Assembly: GCA_965216645.1 (NCBI GenBank)
Contig: CBDCGJ010000010.1
Location: 1-64,000, forward strand
Source: CBDCGJ01 sp965216645
GTDB lineage: Bacteria; Pseudomonadota; Alphaproteobacteria; GCA-2731375
Length of the DNA: 64,000 nt
Reading direction: 5' to 3'
Below the pieces are notes generated by a model. The model worked only from the letters and a program-made list of their open reading frames with translations. It was not told the DNA's origin and did not search any database. Shown here piece after piece: positions 52,391 to 61,286 of the stretch (position 1 is its first letter; each line of letters begins with the position of its first letter). A program made the translations under genes and the position numbers.

Positions 52391-53319
52391 GCCCGCCGCT
52401 TCACCCTGACATGCAGGTGCTGCTGGCAGCCCGCGATCCGGCGCCGGCGGATCAAACTATCGATCAGGCCCGCGCCGCCTGGACCGCCTATAGCAGCAAG
52501 CTCGCCCAGCCGCCGCCCGCCAACATGACGGTGTTCGACCGCGATGTCCCGGTCGACGGCCGGGCGGTGCCGGTGCGGGTCTACCACCCGGCCAGCGGCA
52601 CGGCACCGGGGCCGGTCATACAATACATGCATGGCGGCGGCTTCATGAAAGGCGATCTGGATAGCTCCGACAGCATCGCCTGGGGCTTCGCCGAGGCGAC
52701 TGGGGCCAGCGTGGTCAGCGTCGATTACCGCCTGACGCCGGAGCATCCCTTTCCCGCCGCCTTCGACGACTGTTACGGCATCTTGACGTGGTTGGCCGGT
52801 CACGGCCAGGACATCGACGTCGACGGCAATCGGTTGGCGGTCGCCGGCGATAGTGCCGGCGGCAGTTTGGCCGCCGCCGTCTCCCTGGCGGCGCGCGACC
52901 GCAGTGGGCCGAAGATCCTGGCCCAGGCGCTGATCTATCCGGGCACCGGCCTCAATCAAGATGCGCCGTCCTATGTCGAGCATGCCGAGGGGCCGGGCCT
53001 GACGACCGCCAGCACGCGCGCGTATCGCGACATGTATCTGCCCGACGATCCGGAGACAGAGAATCCCTATGCCCGCCCGGTGATGGCCCGCGACCACGGC
53101 AACCTACCGCCGGCCCATGTTCATTCGGCGGAGATCGATCCGATCCGCGACGACGGCCGGGTCTACGCCGCCAAGCTGGCCCAAGCGGGTTGTCAGGTCA
53201 GCTACCGGGAAGCCAAGGCCATGATCCACGGCTTCATGCGCGCGCGTTTTACCGGCGCCGCGGCGGCAGCCGAATACCGCGCCATTTGCGATTTCCTGCG
53301 CCTGCATCTGTTTGCCTGA
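52387..53319 (+). CDS. Alpha/beta hydrolase of the HSL (acetyl esterase) family
   Basis: Cytosolic esterase of 310 residues in the hormone-sensitive-lipase group. Oxyanion hole HGGGFMKGD at about 78-86; nucleophile in AGDSAGGSLAAA; acid probably in AEIDPIRDDG; His in AMIHGFMRAR. The ATG overlaps the MscS stop (ATGA), so co-translation with the channel is likely, though a functional link is not obvious. Confidence 0.92.
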   Translation: MSPPLHPDMQVLLAARDPAPADQTIDQARAAWTAYSSKLAQPPPANMTVFDRDVPVDGRAVPVRVYHPASGTAPGPVIQYMHGGGFMKGDLDSSDSIAWGFAEATGASVVSVDYRLTPEHPFPAAFDDCYGILTWLAGHGQDIDVDGNRLAVAGDSAGGSLAAAVSLAARDRSGPKILAQALIYPGTGLNQDAPSYVEHAEGPGLTTASTRAYRDMYLPDDPETENPYARPVMARDHGNLPPAHVHSAEIDPIRDDGRVYAAKLAQAGCQVSYREAKAMIHGFMRARFTGAAAAAEYRAICDFLRLHLFA

Positions 53320-53506
53320 CCGCCTATTTTCCGCGCGCTAACGAAACGAACGATTGGTAACTCCCTTTACGGCATAAATTGCAATGGGCTAAGCTTCCCG
53401 CACGTCGTAGGGGTTGGGGGTGCCGAAACGAAGAATAATGTTCAGGTAGGCGGCGTATATTCGGCATCGAAACATTAACAATGAACCGAAACAGGGAGAT
53501 TCTATT

Positions 53507-54469
53507 GTGAGCCATTTAGCGAAATTCACAGCGGCTTGCGCGATCGCGGGTGGGCTGGTCTTTGCCTCCACCGCGGCCGTGGCGCAGGAATGCAAACCTT
53601 CCAAGTGGGGGAAGGATGACGAGATCGGCGCGGCGAATTATGTCACGCCGGAACAAGTCCTGATGGCGGCCAAATTGGTCAAGAAGGGGGAAAGCCATCC
53701 CCTCGGTATCGTCGTCGATCCGAATATGCCGGCGTTTCCACCGCGCGGCATGATGGTTCAGATCGTGCAACCGGGCCAGCAAAACGGCCGGCAGACGGCG
53801 CAGGACTTCGGTTGGGAAGTCTCCTACAACGATGATATCGCCCAACTTTGGTTCGGCATCGGCCCGCAATTGGACGGCCTGTCCCATCTCGGCGAAGACG
53901 GCATGTACTACAATTGCAATTCGGCCAAAGACTTCATCAATATCAGCGGCGTCAAGAAGCTGAGCGTCGACAAGATTCCGCCGATGATCGGCCGCGGCGT
54001 GTTGATCGATATGGCGAAGCATTTCGGCGTCGAGACCATGGAAGCCGGTCAGGCTTTCGGTTCGGCCGAAATCCAAGCGGCCATGAAAGCGCAAGGCGTG
54101 ACTTTGAAACAAGGTGACGTGGTGCTGTTCCACACCGGCTGGACCGACGGCAAGCTGGCGTCCGATCCCAAAGCCTGGGTCTCCGGCGAGCCGGGCATCA
54201 GCAACGAAGGCGCTCTATGGCTATCGAAGCAAAACCCGATGGCGGTGGGCGCGGACACCTGGGGCGTTGACGTGGTGCCGCCGGCCAAGGGCGACAAGGT
54301 GTTCTACGGTCACATCCATTTCCTGAAGGAAAATGGCATTTATATCCTGGAGACCATGAACACCGGCCGCCTGGCCAAGGAAGGCGTGAACGAGTTCATG
54401 TTCGTACTCGGCCAAGCCCGCATCAAAGGCACGGTGCAGATGATCATCAATCCGGTAGCCATGTGGTAA
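53507..54469 (+). CDS. Secreted cyclase-family protein (kynurenine formamidase-like fold)
   Basis: A 320-residue protein of the cyclase family, with a signal peptide (FTAACAIAGGLVFASTAAVAQ), so probably periplasmic. It has PSKWGKDDEIGAANYVTPEQVLMAAKLVKKGESHPLGI, GPQLDGLSHLGEDGMYYN (the place of the metal motif, usually HxGTHxD) and VVLFHTGWTD. In this subgroup the first His is replaced by the Q-x-D-G-x-S-H form. Members can hydrolyse cyclic or formylated compounds; the substrate here is unknown. The start is a GTG with GGGAG 9 nt before it. A strong terminator follows. Confidence 0.87.
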   Translation: MSHLAKFTAACAIAGGLVFASTAAVAQECKPSKWGKDDEIGAANYVTPEQVLMAAKLVKKGESHPLGIVVDPNMPAFPPRGMMVQIVQPGQQNGRQTAQDFGWEVSYNDDIAQLWFGIGPQLDGLSHLGEDGMYYNCNSAKDFINISGVKKLSVDKIPPMIGRGVLIDMAKHFGVETMEAGQAFGSAEIQAAMKAQGVTLKQGDVVLFHTGWTDGKLASDPKAWVSGEPGISNEGALWLSKQNPMAVGADTWGVDVVPPAKGDKVFYGHIHFLKENGIYILETMNTGRLAKEGVNEFMFVLGQARIKGTVQMIINPVAMW

Positions 54470-54492
54470 GCCAACGATAGACATCGTTCGCG

Positions 54493-54525
54493 AGAGGAGC
54501 GGCTTCGGCCGCTCCTCTTGGTTTT
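54493..54525 (+). terminator. Rho-independent terminator after the cyclase-family gene
   Basis: An 11-bp stem AGAGGAGCGGC/GCCGCTCCTCT with a TTCG tetraloop (54493-54518), followed by TTGGTTTT. It lies 24 bp after the stop codon. The UUCG loop makes it very stable. Confidence 0.93.
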
Positions 54526-54594
54526 GGCCTGAACTTTGGAATCGTTGTTCCGATCCGAAAATGCGGGTTTTGGATGACGCTCTATATTCCCGTC

Positions 54595-54712
54595 GTCCCG
54601 ACCATAGCGAAGCGGAGCGCCGGGACCCATTCCAACCAACTTTGACCCGACATTGGTGGTGCAGATGTCAGCGCTGTGAATACCGGATATCCGCTGGCGC
54701 GGATTCCGGTAT
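54595..54712. repeat. Pair of intergenic inverted repeats (REP-like)
   Basis: GTCCCG/CGGGAC at 54595-54626 encloses AGCGAAGCGGAGCG. Downstream, at 54680-54712, ATACCGGA/TCCGGTAT encloses ATCCGC-TGGC-GCGGAT, a 14-bp stem with one bulge. Both are of the dispersed alphaproteobacterial intergenic palindrome type and sit between convergent genes. Confidence 0.7.
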
Positions 54713-54762
54713 GACGAGAAACGTTACTATACGAACGGAAATGATGACTGGATAAGATCGGA

Positions 54763-55362
54763 TCAGCGCCCGCCGCCGCCGATCATGTGCAGGAATTCCC
54801 TCCGCGTTGCCGGATCGTCGCGGAAAGCGCCGAGCATGCGGCTGGTGACCATGGACACGCCTTCCTTGTGGATACCGCGGGTGGTCATACATTGATGTAC
54901 CGCTTCGATAACCACCGCGGTGCCGAACGGTTCCAGCACATCGTCGATGGTATTGGCGATCTGCGCCGTCATCTTCTCCTGGATCTGGAGACGCTTGGCA
55001 TACATCTCGACGGTGCGGGCCAGTTTCGAAATGCCGACCACGCGATGTTTCGGCAGATAGGCGACATGGGCGCGGCCGATGATCGGCTCCAAATGGTGTT
55101 CGCAATGGCTTTCGAAAGTGATGTCCTTCAGAACCACCATCTCGTCGTAACCGTCGATCTCCTCGAAGGTGCGGCGCAGATGCTGTTCCGCGTCTTCACC
55201 ATAACCGGCGAAATGCTCTTCATAGGCGCGCACCACCCGTTCCGGCGTCCCTTTCAAACCTTCCCGGTCTGGATTGTCGCCGGCCCACCGTAGGAGTACG
55301 CGAACCGCATCCTCCGCTTCCTCGCGGCTCGGCCGTTTGTCCAGGACAAATGCTTCGTTCAT
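54763..55362 (-). CDS. folE: GTP cyclohydrolase I
   Basis: First enzyme of tetrahydrofolate synthesis, 199 residues. It converts GTP to 7,8-dihydroneopterin triphosphate and formate. Signatures: NPDREGLKGTPERVVRAYEE, TFESHCEHHLEPIIGRAHVAYLP with the zinc Cys and His, GISKLARTVEMYAKRLQIQEKMTAQIA, and EAVHQCMTTRGIHKEGVSMVTSRMLGAF with the second zinc Cys. The ATG at 55362 has GGAG 8 nt upstream. It stands 27 bp after tldD on the same strand. Confidence 0.95.
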   Translation of the reverse strand: MNEAFVLDKRPSREEAEDAVRVLLRWAGDNPDREGLKGTPERVVRAYEEHFAGYGEDAEQHLRRTFEEIDGYDEMVVLKDITFESHCEHHLEPIIGRAHVAYLPKHRVVGISKLARTVEMYAKRLQIQEKMTAQIANTIDDVLEPFGTAVVIEAVHQCMTTRGIHKEGVSMVTSRMLGAFRDDPATRREFLHMIGGGGR

Positions 55363-55389
55363 CGCGTCGTCTCCATTCACTTAAACCGC

Positions 55390-56811
55390 TCAAACGCCGG
55401 TACCGCCGACGGTCAATCCGTCGAGCAGCAAGGTCGGCTGGCCGACCCCCACCGGCACGCCCTGACCAGCCTTGCCGCAGGTGCCGATGCCCGGATCGAG
55501 CGTCAGATCGTTGCCCACCGCCTGGACCTTGGTCAGGGCGCTCGGCCCGTCGCCGATCAGCGTCGCGCCCTTGACCGGCGCGCCGACTTTGCCGTTTTCG
55601 ATCCGATAGGCCTCGGTGCAACTAAAGACGAACTTGCCGGAAGTGATGTCGACCTGACCGCCACCAAAATTGACCGCGTATAGGCCTTTGTCGACGCGGG
55701 CGATGATCTCTTCCGGGTCGTCCTTGCCATTGCGCATGAAGGTATTGGTCATCCGCGGCAGCGGCATGTGAGCATAAGATTCGCGCCGGCCGTTACCGGT
55801 GGCGGACATACCCATCAGCCGGGCATTCATGCGGTCCTGCATATAACCCTTCAAGATACCGTCTTCGATCAACACGGTTTCCGAGGTCGGCGTGCCTTCG
55901 TCGTCTATGGTCAGCGACCCGCGGCGGTCTGCAATGGTGCCGTCGTCAACGACGGTAACACCGGGACTGGCCACGCGCTCACCTAGCAGGCCGGAAAAGG
56001 CGGAGGTCTTCTTGCGATTGAAGTCGCCTTCCAAGCCATGACCGATGGCTTCATGCAACAAAATGCCTGGCCAGCCCGGGCCCAGCACCACCGACATCTC
56101 GCCGGCCGGCGCATCCACCGATTCGAGATTGACGAGGGCCTGACGATAGGCCTCATCCACCTGGGCCTGCCAGTTTTCGGGCTGCAGCCAGTCATGCATC
56201 AGAGCCCGCCCGCCGGCGCCATAGCTGCCGCTTTCCTGCCGCTCGCCCTCGCCGGCAATGACGGAGACATTGAGCCTCACCAAAGGTCGGATGTCGCGCA
56301 GACGGCGACCGTCCTGACGCATCACTTCGACGACCTGCCATTCGCCCGCCAGCGAGACCGAGACCTGCCGCACCCGCTCATCCTTCGCGCGGGCATAGGC
56401 GTCGATCTCCTCCAATAGTTTGACCTTGGCGGAAAAATCGACATCGCCCAACGGATTGCCGTCGGTGTAGAGGGCCCGATTCGTGCCTTCCGGGGCGGCG
56501 GCCATGACGCCGCCCTGGCCGCTGCGCACGGCTTTCACCGTGTCCGCCGCCCGGCGCAACGCCGGTTCGGACAATTCGGAGGCATGGGCATAGCCGGTCT
56601 GCTCGCCGGACACGGCGCGGAGGCCGAAACCTTGGGATGTGTTGTAATTGGCGCCCTTCAGCCGACCGTCGTCGAAGACCAAGCTTTCGCTTTGCCGATA
56701 TTCCACGAAAAGCTCGCCGTCATCGGCGCCGTGTAGCGCGTCTTCGACAATGCCGGCGACTTGGCTTTCGTCCAGCCCGGCGCGTTCGAGTATGTGAGCT
56801 TTTTCGGTCAT
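55390..56811 (-). CDS. tldD: Metalloprotease TldD
   Basis: A 473-residue TldD-family protease, partner of TldE/PmbA in cytosolic peptide processing. It shows the long N-terminal domain (AGLDESQVAGIVEDALHGADDGELFVEYRQSE), the zinc motif HEAIGHGLEGD with the family HExxxH, and the C-terminal NRKKTSAFSG, GRRESYAHMPLPRMTNTFM and YAVNFGGGQVDITSGKFVFSCTEAY. No pmbA is adjacent. It is followed on the same strand by folE. Confidence 0.95.
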   Translation of the reverse strand: MTEKAHILERAGLDESQVAGIVEDALHGADDGELFVEYRQSESLVFDDGRLKGANYNTSQGFGLRAVSGEQTGYAHASELSEPALRRAADTVKAVRSGQGGVMAAAPEGTNRALYTDGNPLGDVDFSAKVKLLEEIDAYARAKDERVRQVSVSLAGEWQVVEVMRQDGRRLRDIRPLVRLNVSVIAGEGERQESGSYGAGGRALMHDWLQPENWQAQVDEAYRQALVNLESVDAPAGEMSVVLGPGWPGILLHEAIGHGLEGDFNRKKTSAFSGLLGERVASPGVTVVDDGTIADRRGSLTIDDEGTPTSETVLIEDGILKGYMQDRMNARLMGMSATGNGRRESYAHMPLPRMTNTFMRNGKDDPEEIIARVDKGLYAVNFGGGQVDITSGKFVFSCTEAYRIENGKVGAPVKGATLIGDGPSALTKVQAVGNDLTLDPGIGTCGKAGQGVPVGVGQPTLLLDGLTVGGTGV

Positions 56812-57145
56812 GCTAGGTCCTATGCCTTAAATACGGTCGTTCGTTCGATTCGGATTGTCCGCCAACCGGCCGATTTCGGCCGCGTTGCGACATTTGGTCG
56901 CAGAGTTCGTTTGTCGTTGGCGTTTTAATTGTTCCCATATTGAATTTGAGGGTTTTTCGGCGAAATTTAAAGGATTTTCTGCGGAAACTTCGAAATTCGC
57001 CGAGCCCGACAGCCACCGCCGGTTTTTCCCCCGCAAATCCCTTGTCCCATGACATGGCGCTCTGTATAGATAGGCCTTGGAAATGGGCGGTTATCTGCCG
57101 CCTGTTGAGGGTAAGTCTCATCTATTCAGGGCCGAAGGGGTTCCG
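56812..57145. other. Intergenic region upstream of the cox operon
   Basis: About 330 bases between the divergent tldD and coxB. A stretch at 56940-57005 is AT-rich, with repeated TTTCGGCGAAATTT- and GGATTTTCTGCGG-like pieces and an imperfect inverted repeat CGGCGAAATTT/AAATTCGCCG. It probably holds both promoters; no reading frame here looks like a protein. Confidence 0.5.
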
Positions 57146-58009
57146 ATGAAGGTTTCGAATTTACTTGCCGCCATGACGGTCGGGCTGGGCGGTATTTCTC
57201 TGTTTTCAGGCGCGGCCGCGGCGGCCGAAGCGGGCCGTCCCGTCCCTTGGCAGATGAATTTTCAACGCCCCGTCACACCGGTCGGCGAGGACATGGTGGC
57301 GTTTCACGATTTTCTCCTGATCCTGATCACGCTGATCGCGACTTTCGTGCTGATCCTGCTGATCTACGTGATGGTCAAATTCAACGCTAAGGCCAATCCA
57401 ACGCCGTCGAAGACCACGCATAACGCGTTGTTGGAAGTGGTTTGGACTGTCGTTCCGATAATTATTCTGGTGGTTGTGGCGGTGCCGTCGTTCAAACTGC
57501 TCTATTTTCAGGACGTCGTGCCGAAGTCGGATATGACGATCAAGGCGATCGGGGAGCAGTGGTTCTGGACCTATCAATATCCGGATCACGGCAACTTCGA
57601 ATTCGCCGCCAATATGGTCGAGGAGGAGGATCTGAAGGACAAGAGCCTGCGTCTGCTCGATACGGATGAGGAGATCGTCGTTCCGGTCGACACCACAGTC
57701 AAGGTTCTGGTCACGGCGCGCGCCGATGGCGTATTGCACGCCTGGGCCGTTCCTTCCCTGTTCGTGAAGATGGACGCGGTGCCCGGCCAGATTAACGAGA
57801 CCTGGTTCAAGGCGACGGAAGAAGGCACCTATTACGGCCAATGCTCCGAACTTTGCGGCGCCCGTCACGGCTTCATGCCGATCAAGGTACGGGTCGTCTC
57901 GAAGGACGAATTCGAGCAATGGGTGAAGGAAGCCAACGCCAAATTCGACAAGGCCGAAGAAGCCAAGATCGACAGCGACGACAAGGTAAACGTGGCCGCG
58001 CGGCAGTAA
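57146..58009 (+). CDS. coxB: Cytochrome c oxidase subunit II
   Basis: CuA-bearing subunit, 287 residues. It has a signal peptide (VGLGGISLFSGAAAAAEA), two membrane helices (FLLILITLIATFVLILLIYVMV and VVWTVVPIIILVVVAVPSF), and a periplasmic cupredoxin domain with the CuA ligands in YGQCSELCGARHGFMPIKV. The aromatic QWFWTYQYPDHG segment takes electrons from cytochrome c. AAGGGG precedes the ATG. First gene of the aa3-type oxidase operon; coxA follows after 32 bp. Confidence 0.96.
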   Translation: MKVSNLLAAMTVGLGGISLFSGAAAAAEAGRPVPWQMNFQRPVTPVGEDMVAFHDFLLILITLIATFVLILLIYVMVKFNAKANPTPSKTTHNALLEVVWTVVPIIILVVVAVPSFKLLYFQDVVPKSDMTIKAIGEQWFWTYQYPDHGNFEFAANMVEEEDLKDKSLRLLDTDEEIVVPVDTTVKVLVTARADGVLHAWAVPSLFVKMDAVPGQINETWFKATEEGTYYGQCSELCGARHGFMPIKVRVVSKDEFEQWVKEANAKFDKAEEAKIDSDDKVNVAARQ

Positions 58010-58041
58010 GCGCCTGGGCCGGAAATAGCGAGAGATAGACG

Positions 58042-59631
58042 ATGAGCTACGGTTCTGAACACAGCGCGGAACATGACGAACATACGCCGACCGGCTGGCG
58101 CCGGTGGATGTATTCCACCAACCATAAGGATATCGGCACGCTTTATCTGATCTTCGCCGTCATCGCCGGTATCATCGGCGGCTTCATGTCGGTACTGATG
58201 CGGATGGAATTGGCGGCGCCGGGCGACGGCATCTTGGGTGGCGACTATCATCTGTTCAACACGCTGGTGACCGCGCACGGTCTGATCATGGTGTTCTTCA
58301 TGGTGATGCCCGCGTTGATCGGCGGCTTCGGCAATTGGTTCGTACCGTTGATGATCGGCGCGCCGGACATGGCCTTCCCGCGGATGAACAACATCAGTTT
58401 CTGGCTGCTGCCGCCGTCGTTCATTCTGCTGCTCGCCTCGCCGTTTTTCGGCGGTGTCGGCGGCGGCTGGACGGTCTACCCGCCCCTGTCGACGTCCGGA
58501 CATCCGGGACCGTCAATGGATATGGCGATCCTCAGCCTGCACTTGGCCGGCGCCTCTTCGATCCTGGGCGCGGTCAACTTCATCACCACGATCTTTAATA
58601 TGCGGGCGCCGGGCATGACCATCCACAAAATGCCCTTGTTCGTCTGGTCGGTCTTGGTAACGGCCTTCCTGCTGCTGTTGTCCCTGCCGGTCTTGGCGGG
58701 CGCCATCACCATGTTGCTGACCGACCGGAATTTCGGCACCACCTTCTTCTCCCCCGAAGGCGGCGGCGACCCGATCCTGTTCCAGCATCTGTTTTGGTTC
58801 TTCGGTCATCCGGAAGTGTATATCCTGATCCTGCCGGCCTTCGGCATCATCAGCCAAATCGTCTCGACATTCTCCAACAAGCCGGTCTTCGGCTATCTCG
58901 GCATGGCCTATGCCATGGTGGCGATCGGCGGTGTCGGCTTCATCGTCTGGGCGCATCACATGTACACGGTCGGCATGCCGACGGACGTGCGAGCCTATTT
59001 CACCGCCGCGACCATGGTGATCGCCGTGCCCACCGGGGTGAAGATCTTCAGTTGGGTGGCCACCATGTGGGGCGGCTCCATCAAGTTCGACACACCGATG
59101 CTGTGGTCGATCGGTATGATCTTCCTATTCACCGTCGGCGGTGTCACTGGCGTGGTGCTGGCCAATGCGGGCATGGATATCCCCATGCACGACACATACT
59201 ATGTCGTGGCGCATTTCCACTACACCATGTCCCTGGGCGCGACCTTCGGCATCTTCGCCGGCTTCTATTACTGGATCGGCAAGATGTGCGGTCGGCAATA
59301 TCCGGAGACGTTGGGCAAACTGCATTTCTGGATCAGCTTCATTGGCGTGAACATGATCTTCTTCCCGCAGCATTTCCTCGGCCTGGCCGGCATGCCGCGG
59401 CGTATTCCGGACTATCCGGACGCCTTTGCCGGTTTCAACATGATCTCGTCGATTGGGGCGTACATCTCCTATGCCGGCGTGATCCTGTTCGTGTATATCG
59501 TCTGGAAGACCTTCAAATCCGGCGCGAAATGCGCGGAGAACCCGTGGGGCGAAGGTGCGACGACCTTGGAATGGACCCTGCCGTCGCCGCCGCCGTTCCA
59601 CCAATACAACGATCTGCCGCAGATCAAGTAA
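58042..59631 (+). CDS. coxA: Cytochrome c oxidase subunit I
   Basis: Catalytic haem-copper subunit of 529 residues with twelve helices. Landmarks: TAHGLIMVFFMVMPALIGGFGNW with the haem a His, WFFGHPEVYILILPAFG with the CuB His and cross-linked Tyr, VWAHHMYTVGM with the CuB His pair, and HDTYYVVAHFHYTMSLGA with the haem a3 and haem a ligands. NWFVPLMIGAPDMAFPRMNN is the D-channel entrance. This is the A-type, proton-pumping oxidase, so the host respires oxygen. Confidence 0.97.
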   Translation: MSYGSEHSAEHDEHTPTGWRRWMYSTNHKDIGTLYLIFAVIAGIIGGFMSVLMRMELAAPGDGILGGDYHLFNTLVTAHGLIMVFFMVMPALIGGFGNWFVPLMIGAPDMAFPRMNNISFWLLPPSFILLLASPFFGGVGGGWTVYPPLSTSGHPGPSMDMAILSLHLAGASSILGAVNFITTIFNMRAPGMTIHKMPLFVWSVLVTAFLLLLSLPVLAGAITMLLTDRNFGTTFFSPEGGGDPILFQHLFWFFGHPEVYILILPAFGIISQIVSTFSNKPVFGYLGMAYAMVAIGGVGFIVWAHHMYTVGMPTDVRAYFTAATMVIAVPTGVKIFSWVATMWGGSIKFDTPMLWSIGMIFLFTVGGVTGVVLANAGMDIPMHDTYYVVAHFHYTMSLGATFGIFAGFYYWIGKMCGRQYPETLGKLHFWISFIGVNMIFFPQHFLGLAGMPRRIPDYPDAFAGFNMISSIGAYISYAGVILFVYIVWKTFKSGAKCAENPWGEGATTLEWTLPSPPPFHQYNDLPQIK

Positions 59632-59654
59632 CGGACCAAGGACGCGCGTAAATC

Positions 59655-60578
59655 GTGAGCCAGCAGGACACAGCCCTCGAACAGATAGCGCCGGCATCCG
59701 TCGGCGACTATTTCGCCCTGCTCAAACCTCGGGTGATGAGCTTGGTGCTGTTCACGGCCTTTGTCGGCTTGATCCTGGCACCCGGTGGCACGACCCATCC
59801 GGTGCTCGCGGTCATCGGACTACTTTGCATCGCCGTCGGCGCCGGGGCGTCGGGCGCGATCAATATGTGGTACGACGCCGACATCGACGCCCGCATGCAG
59901 CGCACCAAGAACCGGCCGATCCCGGCCGGCCGGGTCGCGCCAGAGGAGGCGCTGACCCTCGGCGTGATCTTGGCGGTCGCCTCGGTTTTGATGATGGGCC
60001 TGCTGGTCAACCTGGCCGCGGCGGCGCTGCTGGCGCTGACCATCGCCTTCTATGTCTTCGTCTACACCATGTGGCTGAAACGGCGGACCGCGCAAAACAT
60101 CGTCATCGGCGGCGCGGCCGGCGCTTTCCCCCCGATGATCGGCTGGGCTGTCGCGACGGGCGATGTCGGCCTCGGCAGTTTGTCGCTGTTCGCCTTGATC
60201 TTCATGTGGACGCCGCCCCATTTCTGGGCGCTCTCGCTCTACCGTGCCGACGATTACCGGGATGCCGGCGTACCGATGCTGCCGGTGGTCGAAGGCAAGG
60301 CGGAGACGCGGCGCCAAATCATGATCTATACCGTCGGCCTGGCCGTGACGAGCGTGACGCCGGCGCTGGTCGGGATCGCCGGCTGGCTCTATCTGGCGGG
60401 CGCGGTCGGCCTAAGCGGCGCGTTCCTTTACTTCGCCTGGCGGATCCTGCGGGCCGGCGACGATCACAAGCTGGCGAAGCGCACCTTCCTGTTCTCCATT
60501 CTATATCTATTCCTGCTCTTCGCCCTGTTGCTGGTCGAACGACTGTTCGCCCTGCCGCTGTTTGCGGGAGTGCTCTGA
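59655..60578 (+). CDS. ctaB: Protoheme IX farnesyltransferase
   Basis: Haem O synthase of 307 residues, a UbiA-type prenyltransferase with about nine helices. The first Asp-rich motif is NMWYDADIDARMQRTKNRPIPAGRV, and the second substrate loop is FMWTPPHFWALSLYRADDYRDAGVPMLPVV. It makes the haem O precursor of haem a for CoxA. The start is a GTG at 59655, 23 bp after coxA. Confidence 0.96.
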   Translation: MSQQDTALEQIAPASVGDYFALLKPRVMSLVLFTAFVGLILAPGGTTHPVLAVIGLLCIAVGAGASGAINMWYDADIDARMQRTKNRPIPAGRVAPEEALTLGVILAVASVLMMGLLVNLAAAALLALTIAFYVFVYTMWLKRRTAQNIVIGGAAGAFPPMIGWAVATGDVGLGSLSLFALIFMWTPPHFWALSLYRADDYRDAGVPMLPVVEGKAETRRQIMIYTVGLAVTSVTPALVGIAGWLYLAGAVGLSGAFLYFAWRILRAGDDHKLAKRTFLFSILYLFLLFALLLVERLFALPLFAGVL

Positions 60579-60579
60579 G

Positions 60580-60708
60580 ATGCCGCTGAGCGAACGCCAT
60601 CGCGAACGGCGCGGCCGCAACTGGGCCGTCGCGGGAATTCTGTTCGCCCTGGTCGTCATCTTCTTCATCGCCTCAATCGTGAAGATGCAGCAGGAGGGCG
60701 GCCTGTGA
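60580..60708 (+). CDS. Small single-helix protein in the cox operon (CoxF-like)
   Basis: A 42-residue protein beginning MPLSERHRERRGRNWAVAGI, with one membrane helix (WAVAGILFALVVIFFIASIVKM) after a basic tail. It lies between ctaB and ctaG. The ATG overlaps the region just past the ctaB stop, and its stop overlaps the ctaG start (GTGA), so it is clearly part of the operon. Small proteins of this kind occur at the same place in many alphaproteobacteria and are thought to assist oxidase assembly. The exact role is unproven. Confidence 0.85.
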   Translation: MPLSERHRERRGRNWAVAGILFALVVIFFIASIVKMQQEGGL

Positions 60709-61265
60709 ACGTGGCGCGTCGCAACCGGCTCACCGGAATGCTGGCCGGCGGCTTGGTCGCCGCGATGATCGGACTGGCCTTCGCGTCGGTCCCGCTTTAT
60801 CGCTTGTTCTGTCAGGTCACCGGTTTCGGTGGCACGCCTCAACAAGCGGCCGAGGCACCGACGCAAGTACTGGATCGTACCATTACCGTACGCTTCACGT
60901 CGGATGTGTCCAGTAAGCTGCCCTGGCGCTTCGGCCCAGTGGAACGCAAACTGGATCTGAAAGTCGGAGAGCAAAAGTTGGCATTCTACCGCGCCGTCAA
61001 CGACAGCGCGGCGCCAGCTACCGGTACAGCCACATTCAACGTGACGCCGCCGAAAGCCGGCGCCTATTTCGCCAAGGTCGATTGCTTCTGCTTTACGGAG
61101 CAAACGCTGGCGCCCGGCCAATCGATCGAAATGCCCGTGTCCTTCTTTATCGACCCGGACATCGCCAAGGATCCGAACCTGGACGATGTCACCGAAATCA
61201 CCTTGTCGTACACTTTTTATCCGGTCCGGAAGGAAGCCCGCGCGGCTGTCCGGACGCAGAATTGA
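60705..61265 (+). CDS. ctaG: Cytochrome c oxidase assembly protein CtaG/Cox11
   Basis: Copper chaperone for the CuB site, 186 residues. One N-terminal helix (MLAGGLVAAMIGLAFASVPLYRLFCQVTGFGGTPQ) holds the family LFCQ-x-TGFGGT motif, and the periplasmic domain contains the copper-binding CFCFTEQTL and ends with VTEITLSYTFYPV. The start is a GTG at 60705, coupled to the upstream small gene. Confidence 0.96.
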   Translation: MNVARRNRLTGMLAGGLVAAMIGLAFASVPLYRLFCQVTGFGGTPQQAAEAPTQVLDRTITVRFTSDVSSKLPWRFGPVERKLDLKVGEQKLAFYRAVNDSAAPATGTATFNVTPPKAGAYFAKVDCFCFTEQTLAPGQSIEMPVSFFIDPDIAKDPNLDDVTEITLSYTFYPVRKEARAAVRTQN

Positions 61266-61286
61266 CGTCTTTGAGGAGTATCCCCC

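Noticed and set aside
51260..53097. Two long minus-strand frames of 343 and 302 codons
   Set aside because: Antisense to the second MscS gene and the HSL esterase. No motif or ribosome site; low-complexity Asp/Gln-rich or Arg-rich translation.
56813..57121. 102-codon minus-strand frame upstream of tldD
   Set aside because: Its repeated RRKSFKFRRKTLKF comes from short AT-rich DNA repeats in the promoter region; no start site and no family.
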